Below, in pieces: positions 51,247-60,851 of a stretch of 64,000 nt of DNA. Under the pieces are notes generated by a model. It saw only the letters and a list, made by a program, of their open reading frames with translations. It did no database searches and was not told where the DNA came from. Location: positions 62,001 through 126,000 of the forward strand of contig JAFLSK010000001.1 of the NCBI GenBank assembly GCA_022510945.1. The letters are read 5' to 3'. The translations under genes were made by a program, and so were the position numbers. The DNA is from Ruminococcus sp. GTDB taxonomy: Bacteria; Bacillota; Clostridia; Oscillospirales; Acutalibacteraceae. The first letter of the stretch is position 1. Every line of letters starts with the position of its first letter.

Positions 51247-52232
51247 TGAAGATTATCGTAGACGCAATGGGTGGGGATAACGCGCCGCTTGAAATTATAA
51301 AAGGCTGCGCAGAGGCTCAGACTGAATTTGAACTTGATATTATTCTTGTAGGCAATGAGGATATTGTCAAAAAATCCGCCCAAGAAAACGGTATTGATAT
51401 TTCAAAAATGCAACTTGTAAATACCACTGAGGTTATTGCGACCGACGACGACCCACAGTCTGTCCTTAAAACCAAGCCCGACAGTTCAATGGCTGTCGCT
51501 TTGAAAATGCTTGCTGACGGCGATGGTGACGCGTTCGTAAGCGCCGGAAACAGCGGTGCGTTGTGCGTAGGCGGCACCTTGATTGTCAAGAGAATAAAGG
51601 GCGTTAAGCGACCCGGATTCGCTCCGATTCTTCCGCATTTTAACGGTGGGTGCTTTATGCTTGTTGACGCAGGCGCAAACCTCGAGTCACGACCCGAAAT
51701 GCTTTTGCAATACGCTATAATGGGTTCTGCGTATATGGAAAAAGTTATGGGTATAGAAAACCCGCGAGTTGGACTTGCAAACGTTGGTTCAGAGGAGCAT
51801 AAAGGACTTGAGTTACAACATAAAGCGTTTGAACTCCTTAAAAATTCCGGGCTTAACTTTGTCGGAAACGTTGAGAGTCGCGACTTACCGTATGGCGCAT
51901 GCGATGTGCTTGTATGCGACGGTTTTACGGGCAATATGATACTAAAAACCTACGAGGGCGTTGCAAAAGCTCTTATGAGCAAGGTTAAAGAACTTTTTTC
52001 AAAGAATACTAAGAATAAGGTTGCCGCTGCTCTGGTTATGAGCGATTTAAAGGCAATGGCAAAAGAGTTCGATTATAACGAATACGGCGGCGCACCGATT
52101 ATGGGCACAGCAAAGCCCGTATTCAAGGCGCACGGCAGCGCAAAGGCAAAGACCTTTAAAAATGCTCTTAGGCTTACAAAAGACTATGTTGACGCAAATG
52201 TTATTGAAGAAATAGCTAAGGCTGTGAAATAA
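51246..52232 (+). CDS. plsX: Phosphate acyltransferase PlsX
   Basis: Converts acyl-ACP to acyl-phosphate for PlsY in phospholipid synthesis. The 328-residue protein has IIVDAMGGDNAP, SAGNSGALCVGG, and CDGFTGNMILKT. ATG 51246 overlaps the trmFO stop. acpP, often found after plsX, is absent here; rnc follows directly, with no intervening base. Confidence 0.95.
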   Translation: MKIIVDAMGGDNAPLEIIKGCAEAQTEFELDIILVGNEDIVKKSAQENGIDISKMQLVNTTEVIATDDDPQSVLKTKPDSSMAVALKMLADGDGDAFVSAGNSGALCVGGTLIVKRIKGVKRPGFAPILPHFNGGCFMLVDAGANLESRPEMLLQYAIMGSAYMEKVMGIENPRVGLANVGSEEHKGLELQHKAFELLKNSGLNFVGNVESRDLPYGACDVLVCDGFTGNMILKTYEGVAKALMSKVKELFSKNTKNKVAAALVMSDLKAMAKEFDYNEYGGAPIMGTAKPVFKAHGSAKAKTFKNALRLTKDYVDANVIEEIAKAVK

Positions 52233-52910
52233 ATGAAAGATTTCGAAAGTATTATCGACTATAAATTTACAAATAAAAACTTACTGCACGAGGCTCTTAC
52301 TCACTCATCTTACGCCAACGAGCAAAGAGATAAAGGTATAAAATGCAACGAGCGGCTCGAGTTTCTCGGAGACGCGGTGTTGTCTATCGTTGTTGCTGAC
52401 TATATTTTTAAAAACTTGCCCGAATTACCCGAGGGAGAGCTCACTAAGCTCAGGGCTGCACTCGTGTGCGAGAAAGCGCTTTATAAATTCGCAAAACAGA
52501 TTAACCTCGGCGACTATTTGTTCTTAAGCAAGGGCGAGAAAAACGGCGGCGGAGCTGACCGTCCGTCTATACTTTCAGACGCTTTTGAGGCTGTTATCGC
52601 TGCGATTTACCTCGACGGCGGTATTGAGCACGCGGCTAAACACATTCTTCGGTTTATTGTACCTGAACTTAAAAATATGAGAAAAAAGCCTTTTAAAGAC
52701 TATAAGACTACTTTGCAGGAGATTGTTCAGAAAAATCCCGGTGAAAAACTTTGCTACAATCTTGTTTCCGAGAGCGGTCCCGACCATGACAAGCATTTTG
52801 TTTTTGAGGTTCTCCTCAACAGCAACGTTATCGGTAAAGGCGGCGGCAGGAGCAAAAAGGAAGCTGAGCAGAATGCTGCAAGAGAGGCTTTGGAGTTGAT
52901 GGGCTATTAA
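52233..52910 (+). CDS. rnc: Ribonuclease III
   Basis: Cleaves double-stranded RNA in rRNA maturation and mRNA turnover. The 225-residue protein has the catalytic signature NERLEFLGDAVLSIV, DAFEAVIAAIYLDGG with the second acidic pair, and a C-terminal double-stranded RNA-binding domain (about 155-225, GKGGGRSKKEAEQNAAREAL). ATG 52233 starts right after the plsX stop. Its TAA stop overlaps the AUU start proposed for the radical SAM gene. Confidence 0.96.
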   Translation: MKDFESIIDYKFTNKNLLHEALTHSSYANEQRDKGIKCNERLEFLGDAVLSIVVADYIFKNLPELPEGELTKLRAALVCEKALYKFAKQINLGDYLFLSKGEKNGGGADRPSILSDAFEAVIAAIYLDGGIEHAAKHILRFIVPELKNMRKKPFKDYKTTLQEIVQKNPGEKLCYNLVSESGPDHDKHFVFEVLLNSNVIGKGGGRSKKEAEQNAAREALELMGY

Positions 52911-53898
52911 GCACAATAACATAGCAATTTTTATCCCGCACAACGGTTGTCCGCACCAATGCTCGTTTTGCAATCAAAGGGAGATAACGGGACAGTCCTA
53001 TCAGCCGACTGCGAATGACGTGAAAGATACAATAGAGAGGGCTATAGTAAATCTCGGGGAAGATACCTACAATTCTGAAATAGCCTTTTTCGGCGGAAGC
53101 TTTACCGCGATTGACAGGGAGTATATGCTCTCACTTCTCGAAGCAACAGAGCCATATGCGGACAGATTTATGGGTATAAGAATATCAACGCGTCCCGATT
53201 ATATTGATCATAAAATTTTAGTTCTTTTAAAGAAATATAAAGTTACTACAATCGAACTCGGAGCACAGTCTATGAATGATGAAGTGCTGAGAGCTAATAA
53301 CCGCGGGCACTCTTCTGATGACGTAAAAAACGCAGCAAAACTCATTAAACAACACGGTTTTAATCTCGGATTGCAGATGATGACAGGGTTATATAAAGCA
53401 ACGCCCGAAAGCGACCTTTTGACGGCTAATGAGTTTGTTAAGCTAAATCCCGACTGTCTGAGAATTTATCCCACTGTTGTGATGAAAAACACAGAGCTTG
53501 CAGACTTATATTTGAATGGTGTTTATAAAACATACAATTTGGAAGAATCAGTCAGGCTTTGCGCTGAAATTATGATGTTATTTGAAGAGCACTCTATTAA
53601 CATTATAAGGGTGGGTCTCCATTACAACGACGAGCTTGTTGAAAATCAGCTTGCCGGAGATTATCATCCCGCTTTTAAAGAACTGTGCGAGACAGAGATA
53701 TTTTATAAGTATATAAAAAGCAAACTTACTGTAAACAAAAATATTATCATATACGTTAACCCGAAATCTGTCTCAAAGTTAATAGGACAGAACAAAACCA
53801 ATATCAAAAGGTTAAGTGAGCTCGGATATAACGTGACTTTAAAAACAGACGATACACTCGGAAAATACGAGGTTAAAGTTAAGGGCAAGGGTGATTAA
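52906..53898 (+). CDS. Radical SAM protein (Elp3-like family) with apparent AUU start
   Basis: A 330-residue radical SAM enzyme of the type usually found between rnc and smc in Clostridia. The Fe-S motif is CPHQCSFC (Cys15, Cys19, Cys22), followed by GGSFTAID (SAM glycine-rich strand) and LELGAQSMND-like TIELGAQSMND. A C-terminal region (about 270-330) has a KH-like GxxG helix pair, SKLIGQNKTN. The first canonical start, GTG 53020, would delete the cluster motif. In frame upstream only ATT 52906 fits: it gives the natural MKHNNIAIFIPHNGC start, lies ten bases after GGAG and overlaps the rnc stop. Substrate is unknown. Confidence 0.88.
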   Translation: MKHNNIAIFIPHNGCPHQCSFCNQREITGQSYQPTANDVKDTIERAIVNLGEDTYNSEIAFFGGSFTAIDREYMLSLLEATEPYADRFMGIRISTRPDYIDHKILVLLKKYKVTTIELGAQSMNDEVLRANNRGHSSDDVKNAAKLIKQHGFNLGLQMMTGLYKATPESDLLTANEFVKLNPDCLRIYPTVVMKNTELADLYLNGVYKTYNLEESVRLCAEIMMLFEEHSINIIRVGLHYNDELVENQLAGDYHPAFKELCETEIFYKYIKSKLTVNKNIIIYVNPKSVSKLIGQNKTNIKRLSELGYNVTLKTDDTLGKYEVKVKGKGD

Positions 53899-56800
53899 AT
53901 GCTATTAAAATCCCTCGAAATTCAGGGCTTTAAGACATTTCCCGACAAAACTAAATTAACATTCGATACAGGTATGACCTCTGTTGTAGGACCCAACGGC
54001 TCGGGTAAAAGTAACATCACCGACGCTATACGCTGGGTTTTGGGCGAGCAGTCCGCAAAGACTCTTCGATGTTCTAAAATGGAGGACGTAGTTTTTAACG
54101 GCACTGACGACAGAAAGGCTCTCGGGTATGCCGAGGTAACTATGAATATCGAAAACCGCGACAGATTTTTGCCTTACGACGGCGACGACGTTTCCGTTAC
54201 AAGGAGGTACTATCGTAGCGGAGAGAGCGAGTACCTTATTAACGGCAGTCAGGTTCGACTCAGAGATATAAACGAGCTGTTTATGGACACCGGTCTCGGA
54301 CGTGACGGTTATTCTATGATTAGTCAGGGTAAAATCGACAGTATCGTTTCTTCAAAAAGTGAAGACAGGCGAGAAATCTTCGAAGAAGCCGCCGGTATTT
54401 CGCGCTACAGATACAAGAAAATTGAGTCCGAACGTCAGCTTAAGCACACCGAGGAAAACCTTTTAAGACTTCGTGACATTGTAACGGACTTGGAGGAGCG
54501 CGTTGGTCCACTTAAGAAGCAGTCCGAAAAGGCTGAAAAGTTCCTTGAATATTCGGGCGAGAAGAAAGATATAGAAATTGCTTTATGGGTTAATACGCTT
54601 AACAACAGCAATAAAGTTCTCAAAGAGGAAGAGGACAAAATCGCAATCTCCCGCTTACAACACGATGAAGCAGACAAGGCGCTTGACGATATTCAGACGG
54701 AAATTGAGAGCATTTATGCAAAAAACGGCGAGTATTCCGCTGATATAGAGAGCATAAGAAGTGACATTAACAATATAATTGCCGAAATAAGCTCCAAGAA
54801 AAGTTCAGTATCCGTCGCAGAGAACGATATTCTTCATAACCGCGATAATATATCACGTCTTGAAGACGAAATAAAAAAGGTTGACACCGACGCGCAGGAC
54901 GCCCTCACAAGCATTGAGGAAAAACGCGCAAAGATAAAAGAGCTTGAGGCGGTTATTGAGCAAAAACAAAAACTTTATGACGAGACTTCCGATAAGCTTA
55001 ACATAGTCAACACCGACTCCAGCCGAAGCGGAGATGAAATTCAGGCGTTGAGCACAAAGCTTGCTGCTCTAACCGCCCAGTCAGCCGACGCTCGAGTTAC
55101 ACAGATGACCAGCGTAACCTCAGTTACGGAGCTACAGTCAAGAATCGAAAGCATATCAAGTACAAATTCACAGAGACTCGAGAAGTATAACACTACGCTC
55201 GAAATGTCCGAGAATTATAAAAAGCAGATTGATAAGTGCAACGATGAGGTTGAGTCTCTATCGAACTCCATAAGGGGTCTTGAACTAAAGCTTACTTCAA
55301 GACAGAAAAAGCGTGACGACTTAAAGGCACAGGCTGATAACCTTATGCTTGATACTCAGGAAGCGCTCAGACGAGTTAAGCTGCTTGAGGATTTAGAGAG
55401 GAATCTCGAGGGCTTTTCCTATTCAGTTAAGAATGTAGTCTCAGCAGCTAAAAAAGGTCAGCTTAAGGGTATTCACGGTCCTGTTTCAAGGGTTATCAAC
55501 GTACCCTCCGAGTACACTGTTGCGATTGAAATTGCGCTCGGCTCGGCTATGCAGAATGTCGTTACAACAACAGAGCAGGATGCAAAAAGCGCTATCTCGT
55601 TCCTCAAAAAGAGAGACGGCGGTCGTGCGACTTTCCTGCCGATGAATACTATTCGACCTAAATCATTAAACGAAAATGGTCTTGATGATTGCTATGGATT
55701 TATCGGAATTGCTTCCGATTTATGTGATTGCAAGCCTGAATACGAAGACATTCTCAAGTCGCTTTTAGGCAGGATTGTTGTTGCGGAGGATTTGAACGCA
55801 GCTACGGTGATTGCTAAAAAATACGGCTACCGTTTTAAGGTCGTTACACTCGATGGTCAGGTTGTAAACGCCGGCGGCTCTCTCACAGGCGGTTCGCTCG
55901 GTAAAAAGTCGGGACTTCTTTCTCGTGCGTCTGAAATCGCTAAAAATAAAGCTAAAGCCGAAGAACTTAATAAAAAGGCAGAGGCTGCTAATAAAGAGTA
56001 CGAGAAGGCAGTGTCTGAGTATGCCTCAATTGAGGGTGAGATACTCGGCACGCGAGCCGACCTTTCAAACGCTCAGCAAGAGCAGGTAAGAGTTCTTACC
56101 GAGGCTAAGGCGCTTGAAAATGACCTTAACACACAGAAGCAGGCTATTGATAATGCTGAGACAGAGGTCAAAAATTGCCGCGAGAGAATCGAGCAGTATA
56201 AGGTCGACGAGAAGCGCGCTAAGGAGCAACTTGATGGTATCAGTCGTTCTATTGCGGAATATGAGGCTAAATTAGAGGAAATAACCGGCAGCCGCTCAAA
56301 GCTTACCGCTCAGCGAGAGGAAATGTCTGAGCAGTTGCAGAACATCAGGCTCGAGATTGTAACCGCGAAAAAGGATATCGAAACCTATAATTCCGAAATT
56401 GCTTACGCGATTTCAAGCGAAGAGGGCAGAGATAATCGCAAATCAGAAATTAATTCAGAGATTGAAGGTTTCAATAAGCTTATCGAAAATACGCAAACGA
56501 GAATTTCTGTACTTAAAAAGGATATTGATACCTTAAACGCAAAGGTTAACTCACTTAATAAAGAGATTGAAGACATTAATAATAAAAAGAATGAATTTGA
56601 GAAACGCAGTGCAGAGCTGAGAAACCTCGAACGTGAGAAGAATAACGAGAGAGAAATCTCCGGAAGAGAACTCGCAAGACTCGAGGAGCGTAGAATCAAC
56701 CTACAGAAGGAATATGATAACATTATTGCGAAACTGTGGGAGGAGTATCAGCTAACCAAAAAGGAAGCAGAGGAAAACGCTGTTGAACTTGAAAGCGTTT

Positions 56801-57465
56801 CTGAGGCACAGAGCAGACTGAACTCCCTTAAGGGTAAAATCAGAGCGCTCGGTACTGTCAACGTCAGCGCTATTGAGGAATACAAAGAGGTTTCTGAGAA
56901 GTATGAATTTATCAGCGCTCAGGTTGAAGACGTTGAGAAGTCGAAAAAAGAAATTGAGCGTCTTATAACAAGTCTTACAAAGCAGATGCAAGAGGAGTTT
57001 ATCGTCAGCTTTGAGCAGATTAATCATAACTTTACATACACATTTAAGGAACTGTTCGGCGGCGGTACAGCATCGCTTGCGCTTACCGACCCCGAGGATA
57101 TTCTCACAAGCGGAATAGACATTATCGTTCATCCACCGGGCAAAATCGTAGTACACCTTGAGGCTCTCTCGGGCGGCGAGAAGGCTCTTGTTGCAATCGC
57201 TTTGTATTTTGCGATTATGAAGGTGCGACCTGCGCCGTTCTGTGTAATGGATGAGATTGAGGCGGCTCTTGACGAGGTTAATGTAGACAGGTTTGCTCAG
57301 TATGTGCGCAACCTTACTCACAAAACACAGTTCATACTTATTACCCATAGACGCGGCACAATGGAAGAGGCGGACGTTCTCTATGGTGTCACAATGCAGG
57401 ACGAGGGCGTTTCCAAACTGCTCGAGCTCAGGGCAAGCGAGGTTTCCGCAAAACTCGGATTATAA
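53899..57465 (+). CDS. smc: Chromosome partition protein SMC
   Basis: Core ATPase of the SMC-ScpAB condensin. The 1188-residue protein has Walker A GPNGSGKSN (31-39), a long coiled coil (about 165-500), the hinge (about 515-670, with GIHGPVSRVINVP and VNAGGSLTGGS), a second coiled coil (about 680-1010) and the C-terminal head with signature LSGGEKALVAIAL and Walker B APFCVMDEIEAALD. ATG 53899 directly follows the radical SAM stop. ftsY follows after 28 bases, the usual Firmicutes order. Confidence 0.97.
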   Translation: MLLKSLEIQGFKTFPDKTKLTFDTGMTSVVGPNGSGKSNITDAIRWVLGEQSAKTLRCSKMEDVVFNGTDDRKALGYAEVTMNIENRDRFLPYDGDDVSVTRRYYRSGESEYLINGSQVRLRDINELFMDTGLGRDGYSMISQGKIDSIVSSKSEDRREIFEEAAGISRYRYKKIESERQLKHTEENLLRLRDIVTDLEERVGPLKKQSEKAEKFLEYSGEKKDIEIALWVNTLNNSNKVLKEEEDKIAISRLQHDEADKALDDIQTEIESIYAKNGEYSADIESIRSDINNIIAEISSKKSSVSVAENDILHNRDNISRLEDEIKKVDTDAQDALTSIEEKRAKIKELEAVIEQKQKLYDETSDKLNIVNTDSSRSGDEIQALSTKLAALTAQSADARVTQMTSVTSVTELQSRIESISSTNSQRLEKYNTTLEMSENYKKQIDKCNDEVESLSNSIRGLELKLTSRQKKRDDLKAQADNLMLDTQEALRRVKLLEDLERNLEGFSYSVKNVVSAAKKGQLKGIHGPVSRVINVPSEYTVAIEIALGSAMQNVVTTTEQDAKSAISFLKKRDGGRATFLPMNTIRPKSLNENGLDDCYGFIGIASDLCDCKPEYEDILKSLLGRIVVAEDLNAATVIAKKYGYRFKVVTLDGQVVNAGGSLTGGSLGKKSGLLSRASEIAKNKAKAEELNKKAEAANKEYEKAVSEYASIEGEILGTRADLSNAQQEQVRVLTEAKALENDLNTQKQAIDNAETEVKNCRERIEQYKVDEKRAKEQLDGISRSIAEYEAKLEEITGSRSKLTAQREEMSEQLQNIRLEIVTAKKDIETYNSEIAYAISSEEGRDNRKSEINSEIEGFNKLIENTQTRISVLKKDIDTLNAKVNSLNKEIEDINNKKNEFEKRSAELRNLEREKNNEREISGRELARLEERRINLQKEYDNIIAKLWEEYQLTKKEAEENAVELESVSEAQSRLNSLKGKIRALGTVNVSAIEEYKEVSEKYEFISAQVEDVEKSKKEIERLITSLTKQMQEEFIVSFEQINHNFTYTFKELFGGGTASLALTDPEDILTSGIDIIVHPPGKIVVHLEALSGGEKALVAIALYFAIMKVRPAPFCVMDEIEAALDEVNVDRFAQYVRNLTHKTQFILITHRRGTMEEADVLYGVTMQDEGVSKLLELRASEVSAKLGL

Positions 57466-57493
57466 TACTTATCTCATAAAAGGAATGAATTAA

Positions 57494-58405
57494 ATGGGAT
57501 TATTCAGTAAAATTAAACAAGGCTTAAAGAAAACGAGAGACAGCGTAATAGGTCAGATTGACTCAATGCTTAAGTCTTTCACTAAGATTGATGAGGAGCT
57601 TTTCGAAGAGCTTGAGGAGCTTCTTGTGATGGGCGATGTCGGTATGACTACCGCAGAGGAAATCTGTGATAGGCTCAGAAAGAGAGTTAAGGAAACAGGT
57701 ACTACTGACCCGGGACAGATTCACGTTCTCCTTGAGGAAGTAGTCAGCGAGATGCTTAAGGGCGGACAGGAACTTAACCTCAGCACAAAGCCGTCCGTGA
57801 TTCTTGTTATAGGCGTTAACGGCGTAGGCAAGACAACCACAATCGGTAAAATGGCAAATCGTTTCAGAAACGAAGGCAAGAAGGTTCTCCTCGCCGCTGC
57901 TGACACATTCCGCGCGGCTGCTATCGACCAGCTTGATATATGGGCGCAGAGAAGCGGTTGCGAAATAATAAAGCAGAACGAGGGCTCTGACCCTGCCGCT
58001 GTCGTGTTTGACGCAATCTCTGCCGCAAAGGCGAGAGGTGCAGACGTTATTATCGCTGATACTGCAGGAAGACTTCACAACAAAAAGCACCTTATGGACG
58101 AGCTTGCTAAGATTAACAGAATCATTGACCGCGAGCTCCCCGATTCCGACAAGGAGATTTTACTTGTTCTTGATGCTACAACGGGACAGAACGCAGTATC
58201 TCAGGTTGAGCATTTCAAAGAGGCTACAGGTATAACAGGTATAGTTCTCACAAAACTTGACGGCACTGCAAAGGGCGGTATCGTCCTTGCGATTAAGAAC
58301 TCTCTCGATGTCCCTGTTAAGTTCATCGGTGTTGGCGAGCAGATTGACGATTTACAGCCGTTTGATCCTGATGATTTCTCGAAGGCTCTCTTTGATTTTA
58401 GCTAA
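57494..58405 (+). CDS. ftsY: Signal recognition particle receptor FtsY
   Basis: GTPase that docks SRP-ribosome complexes at the membrane. The 303-residue protein has an N domain (1-85) preceded by a short basic amphipathic start ([14 protein letters not shown]) and a G domain with [44 protein letters not shown] and GVGEQIDDL. It lacks the long acidic A domain of E. coli FtsY, as expected for Firmicutes. Confidence 0.97.
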   Translation: MGLFSKIKQGLKKTRDSVIGQIDSMLKSFTKIDEELFEELEELLVMGDVGMTTAEEICDRLRKRVKETGTTDPGQIHVLLEEVVSEMLKGGQELNLSTKPSVILVIGVNGVGKTTTIGKMANRFRNEGKKVLLAAADTFRAAAIDQLDIWAQRSGCEIIKQNEGSDPAAVVFDAISAAKARGADVIIADTAGRLHNKKHLMDELAKINRIIDRELPDSDKEILLVLDATTGQNAVSQVEHFKEATGITGIVLTKLDGTAKGGIVLAIKNSLDVPVKFIGVGEQIDDLQPFDPDDFSKALFDFS

Positions 58406-58414
58406 GAGGTCACT

Positions 58415-59023
58415 ATGAAATTTATAATCGCTACAAATAACGCAAAAAAATTAGTTGAGCTTGAGCGTATTCTTCAACCTCTCGGTATAGAGGCGGTTAC
58501 TGCTAAACAAGAAGGCATTGCTCTCGATGATGTCGAGGAAAACGGCACGACATTTATGGAGAATTCGTTTATTAAAGCTGACTCCGCTTGTAAAAAATCG
58601 GGACTGCCCGCGATAGCAGATGATTCCGGTATTTGTGTTGACGCTCTTGGTGGTGCACCGGGAATATATTCTGCTCGTTTTGCGGGTGAAGAAGCAACGG
58701 ACGAGGATAAAAACGCCTTGATACTCGAAAAGCTCAAAAATGTTGAGCAAAGTAAGCGCGGTGCTCACTATGTTTCGGCTATATCCTGTGTTTTCCCAAA
58801 TGGCGACAAAATTCAGGTCGAAGGAAAATGCTTTGGCGATATTGCCTATGAACCGTCGGGAAACGGCGGATTTGGTTACGATCCGATTTTTCTTTATGAA
58901 GGAAGATCGTTCGGTGATTTTACACCCGATGAGAAGGACAAGGTCAGCCACCGCGGTAACTCGCTTAGAATGTTAAAAGAAGAATTGATAAAATATTTGG
59001 AGGAAAATAATGCTTACAAGTAA
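58415..59023 (+). CDS. rdgB: XTP/dITP pyrophosphatase (HAM1/RdgB)
   Basis: Hydrolyses deaminated purine triphosphates to keep them out of nucleic acids. The 202-residue protein has the start IIATNNAKKLVEL, IADDSGICVDAL and the GFGYDPIF and SHRGNSLRML motifs. ATG 58415 follows AAGAGGTCAC. The 3' end overlaps yhbY by 14 bases. Confidence 0.95.
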   Translation: MKFIIATNNAKKLVELERILQPLGIEAVTAKQEGIALDDVEENGTTFMENSFIKADSACKKSGLPAIADDSGICVDALGGAPGIYSARFAGEEATDEDKNALILEKLKNVEQSKRGAHYVSAISCVFPNGDKIQVEGKCFGDIAYEPSGNGGFGYDPIFLYEGRSFGDFTPDEKDKVSHRGNSLRMLKEELIKYLEENNAYK

Positions 59024-59312
59024 ACAGAGAGCTTATTTAAGAGGCATTGCAAATACTATAGATACAATAGTTCATATAGGCAAAGGCGGAATGTCTGATG
59101 AAATTATAAAACAGGCGGATGATGCTCTTACTGCGCGTGAGATTATAAAAGGCAAATGTCTCGAAAGCAGTCCGATTACTCCGCGTGAGGCTGCAGACAC
59201 AATTGCTGAGAAAATTAACGCAGACGTAGTTCAGGTAATCGGCTTTAAATTTGTTCTTTATCGTCCCAATCCCGACGAGCCTGTTATAAAGCTGCCTAAA
59301 GCAAAGAAATGA
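59010..59312 (+). CDS. yhbY: YhbY-family CRM-domain RNA-binding protein
   Basis: A 100-residue single CRM domain with the GxxG RNA-binding loop (IGKGGMSD) and LTSKQRAYLRG start. Homologues associate with pre-50S ribosomal particles. ATG 59010 follows GGAGGAAAATA inside the end of rdgB, and its stop overlaps nadD in ATGA. Confidence 0.92.
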   Translation: MLTSKQRAYLRGIANTIDTIVHIGKGGMSDEIIKQADDALTAREIIKGKCLESSPITPREAADTIAEKINADVVQVIGFKFVLYRPNPDEPVIKLPKAKK

Positions 59313-59905
59313 GAATTGCTCTATTTGGCGGCAGCTTTAATCCCGTTCATCTCGGTCATATAAAGCTTGTAAATGACGTAAGAAGTGAATTTAACATTGA
59401 TAAGGTTATAATAATGCCGACCTATTATACTCCGATGAAGGATAACTCTGAATTTGCAAATTCTGAACATAGATTTGAAATGTGTAAGCTCGCTTTCGAA
59501 GCTATGGACAGCGTTGAAGTCTCCGATATGGAGATAAAGAGACAGGGTAATAGCTACACATACTTAACTTTAAATTCTTTAAAAGAAATATATCCTTATG
59601 ACGACCTATTTATGATTGTTGGAGCGGATATGTTTTTAACTCTGCAGAACTGGAAGAATCCGCAGGAGATTTTTAAATCAGCATCAGTCATTGCTGTTCC
59701 TCGGGAATGTGAAAGCGACGAGCTGTATAATCATGGCCAAAGGCTTAAACAAATGGGTTGTAATTCATATATTATGTCGCATAAGGTTATGGACGTCAGT
59801 TCCACACAAATCAGAGAAAAACTAAACAACAATGAAAATGTTGATGAATTTTTAGATACTAAGGTTTTTGAATACATAAAGAAATGCCATTTATATGGGA
59901 CGTGA
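59309..59905 (+). CDS. nadD: Nicotinate-mononucleotide adenylyltransferase
   Basis: Adenylates NaMN to deamido-NAD. The 198-residue protein has the nucleotidyltransferase start LFGGSFNPVHLGHIKL (with the HxGH motif) and VSSTQIREKL near the C-terminus. ATG 59309 overlaps the yhbY stop by four bases. The yhbY-nadD-yqeK-rsfS order is typical of Firmicutes. Confidence 0.95.
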   Translation: MRIALFGGSFNPVHLGHIKLVNDVRSEFNIDKVIIMPTYYTPMKDNSEFANSEHRFEMCKLAFEAMDSVEVSDMEIKRQGNSYTYLTLNSLKEIYPYDDLFMIVGADMFLTLQNWKNPQEIFKSASVIAVPRECESDELYNHGQRLKQMGCNSYIMSHKVMDVSSTQIREKLNNNENVDEFLDTKVFEYIKKCHLYGT

Positions 59906-60488
59906 TATTTTGAATATGAATGAGTATCTCCCGCTTATCAAAGGAAGAATGGGTGAGAGGCGCTATATACACAGCGTGAATGTTTCGAAATCCGCTGTAG
60001 AACTTGCAAAATTATACGGTGCAGATGAAAAAAAAGCGGAAATCGCAGGTGTTTTGCACGACTGTTGCAAGGAAATTCCACGCGATGAAATGTTGCAAAT
60101 TATCTCAGACGGTGGTATAATACTTGACATTGTGGAGCAAAATTCCTCAAAGCTGTGGCATGCGATTGCAGGCAGCGTTTATATTCGTGATAAATTAGGT
60201 ATTGCAGATGAAGATATCATAAACGCAGTACGTTACCATACCACAGGACGTGCAGGTATGTCACTTCTTGAAAAGGTTATTTTTACTGCAGATTTTATCA
60301 GTGCGGAACGTGATTATCCTGACGTAGATATTATGCGAAAAAAAGCGTTTGAGGATTTAGATGACGCAATGCTATATGCACTGCAATTTACACTGAAAAA
60401 TCTCAGCGAAAGAAAGCTTCCGATACATAGCGACGCTGTTGATTGCTATAATGATATATTGATTAATTTAAAGAAAAAGGAAACATAA
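59895..60488 (+). CDS. yqeK: HD-domain nucleotide phosphohydrolase YqeK
   Basis: A 197-residue HD protein; family members hydrolyse diadenosine tetraphosphate symmetrically. The HD pair is in VLHDCCKEIP, with RRYIHSVNVSKSA (first His) before it and RYHTTGRAGM and FTADFISAERDYPD after it. The start is uncertain: ATG 59895 lies inside nadD, whereas TTG 59910 or ATG 59916 follow GGGACGTGAT, the better ribosome binding site. Confidence 0.9.
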   Translation: MGRDILNMNEYLPLIKGRMGERRYIHSVNVSKSAVELAKLYGADEKKAEIAGVLHDCCKEIPRDEMLQIISDGGIILDIVEQNSSKLWHAIAGSVYIRDKLGIADEDIINAVRYHTTGRAGMSLLEKVIFTADFISAERDYPDVDIMRKKAFEDLDDAMLYALQFTLKNLSERKLPIHSDAVDCYNDILINLKKKET

Positions 60489-60489
60489 T

Positions 60490-60843
60490 ATGACAACTTT
60501 TGAACAGGCTATTAAAATCGCGCAGGCGCTCAGCGACAAACTTGCGCAGGATATAAAGGTGATTGAAATTAACGACGTTACGGTGCTTGCTGATTATATG
60601 GTAATTGCTACCGGTCGCAGCAGCACGCAGGTGAAAGCCCTCGCCGATGAGGTAGAATATCAGCTTGACGAGCTCGGAATTCCTGTCCATCATATCGAGG
60701 GACACCGCTCCGACAGCTGGATTCTGCTCGATTATGTAGATATAATTGTAAATGTTTTCAATGATGAAGCGAGAAAATTCTATGATCTTGAACGCCTATG
60801 GCAGGACGGCAAGGAAATAGATTTGACTGATATAGTAGATTAA
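60490..60843 (+). CDS. rsfS: Ribosomal silencing factor RsfS
   Basis: Binds L14 and blocks subunit joining in starvation. The 117-residue protein has the family pattern [33 protein letters not shown] and [18 protein letters not shown]. It starts one base after yqeK and precedes leuS by eight bases. Confidence 0.95.
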   Translation: MTTFEQAIKIAQALSDKLAQDIKVIEINDVTVLADYMVIATGRSSTQVKALADEVEYQLDELGIPVHHIEGHRSDSWILLDYVDIIVNVFNDEARKFYDLERLWQDGKEIDLTDIVD

Positions 60844-60851
60844 CGGAGGTT

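Noticed and set aside
53020-53898. Radical SAM gene beginning at GTG 53020
   Set aside because: It would delete the CxxxCxxC cluster motif, leaving a non-functional enzyme, although the upstream frame is intact back to 52906.
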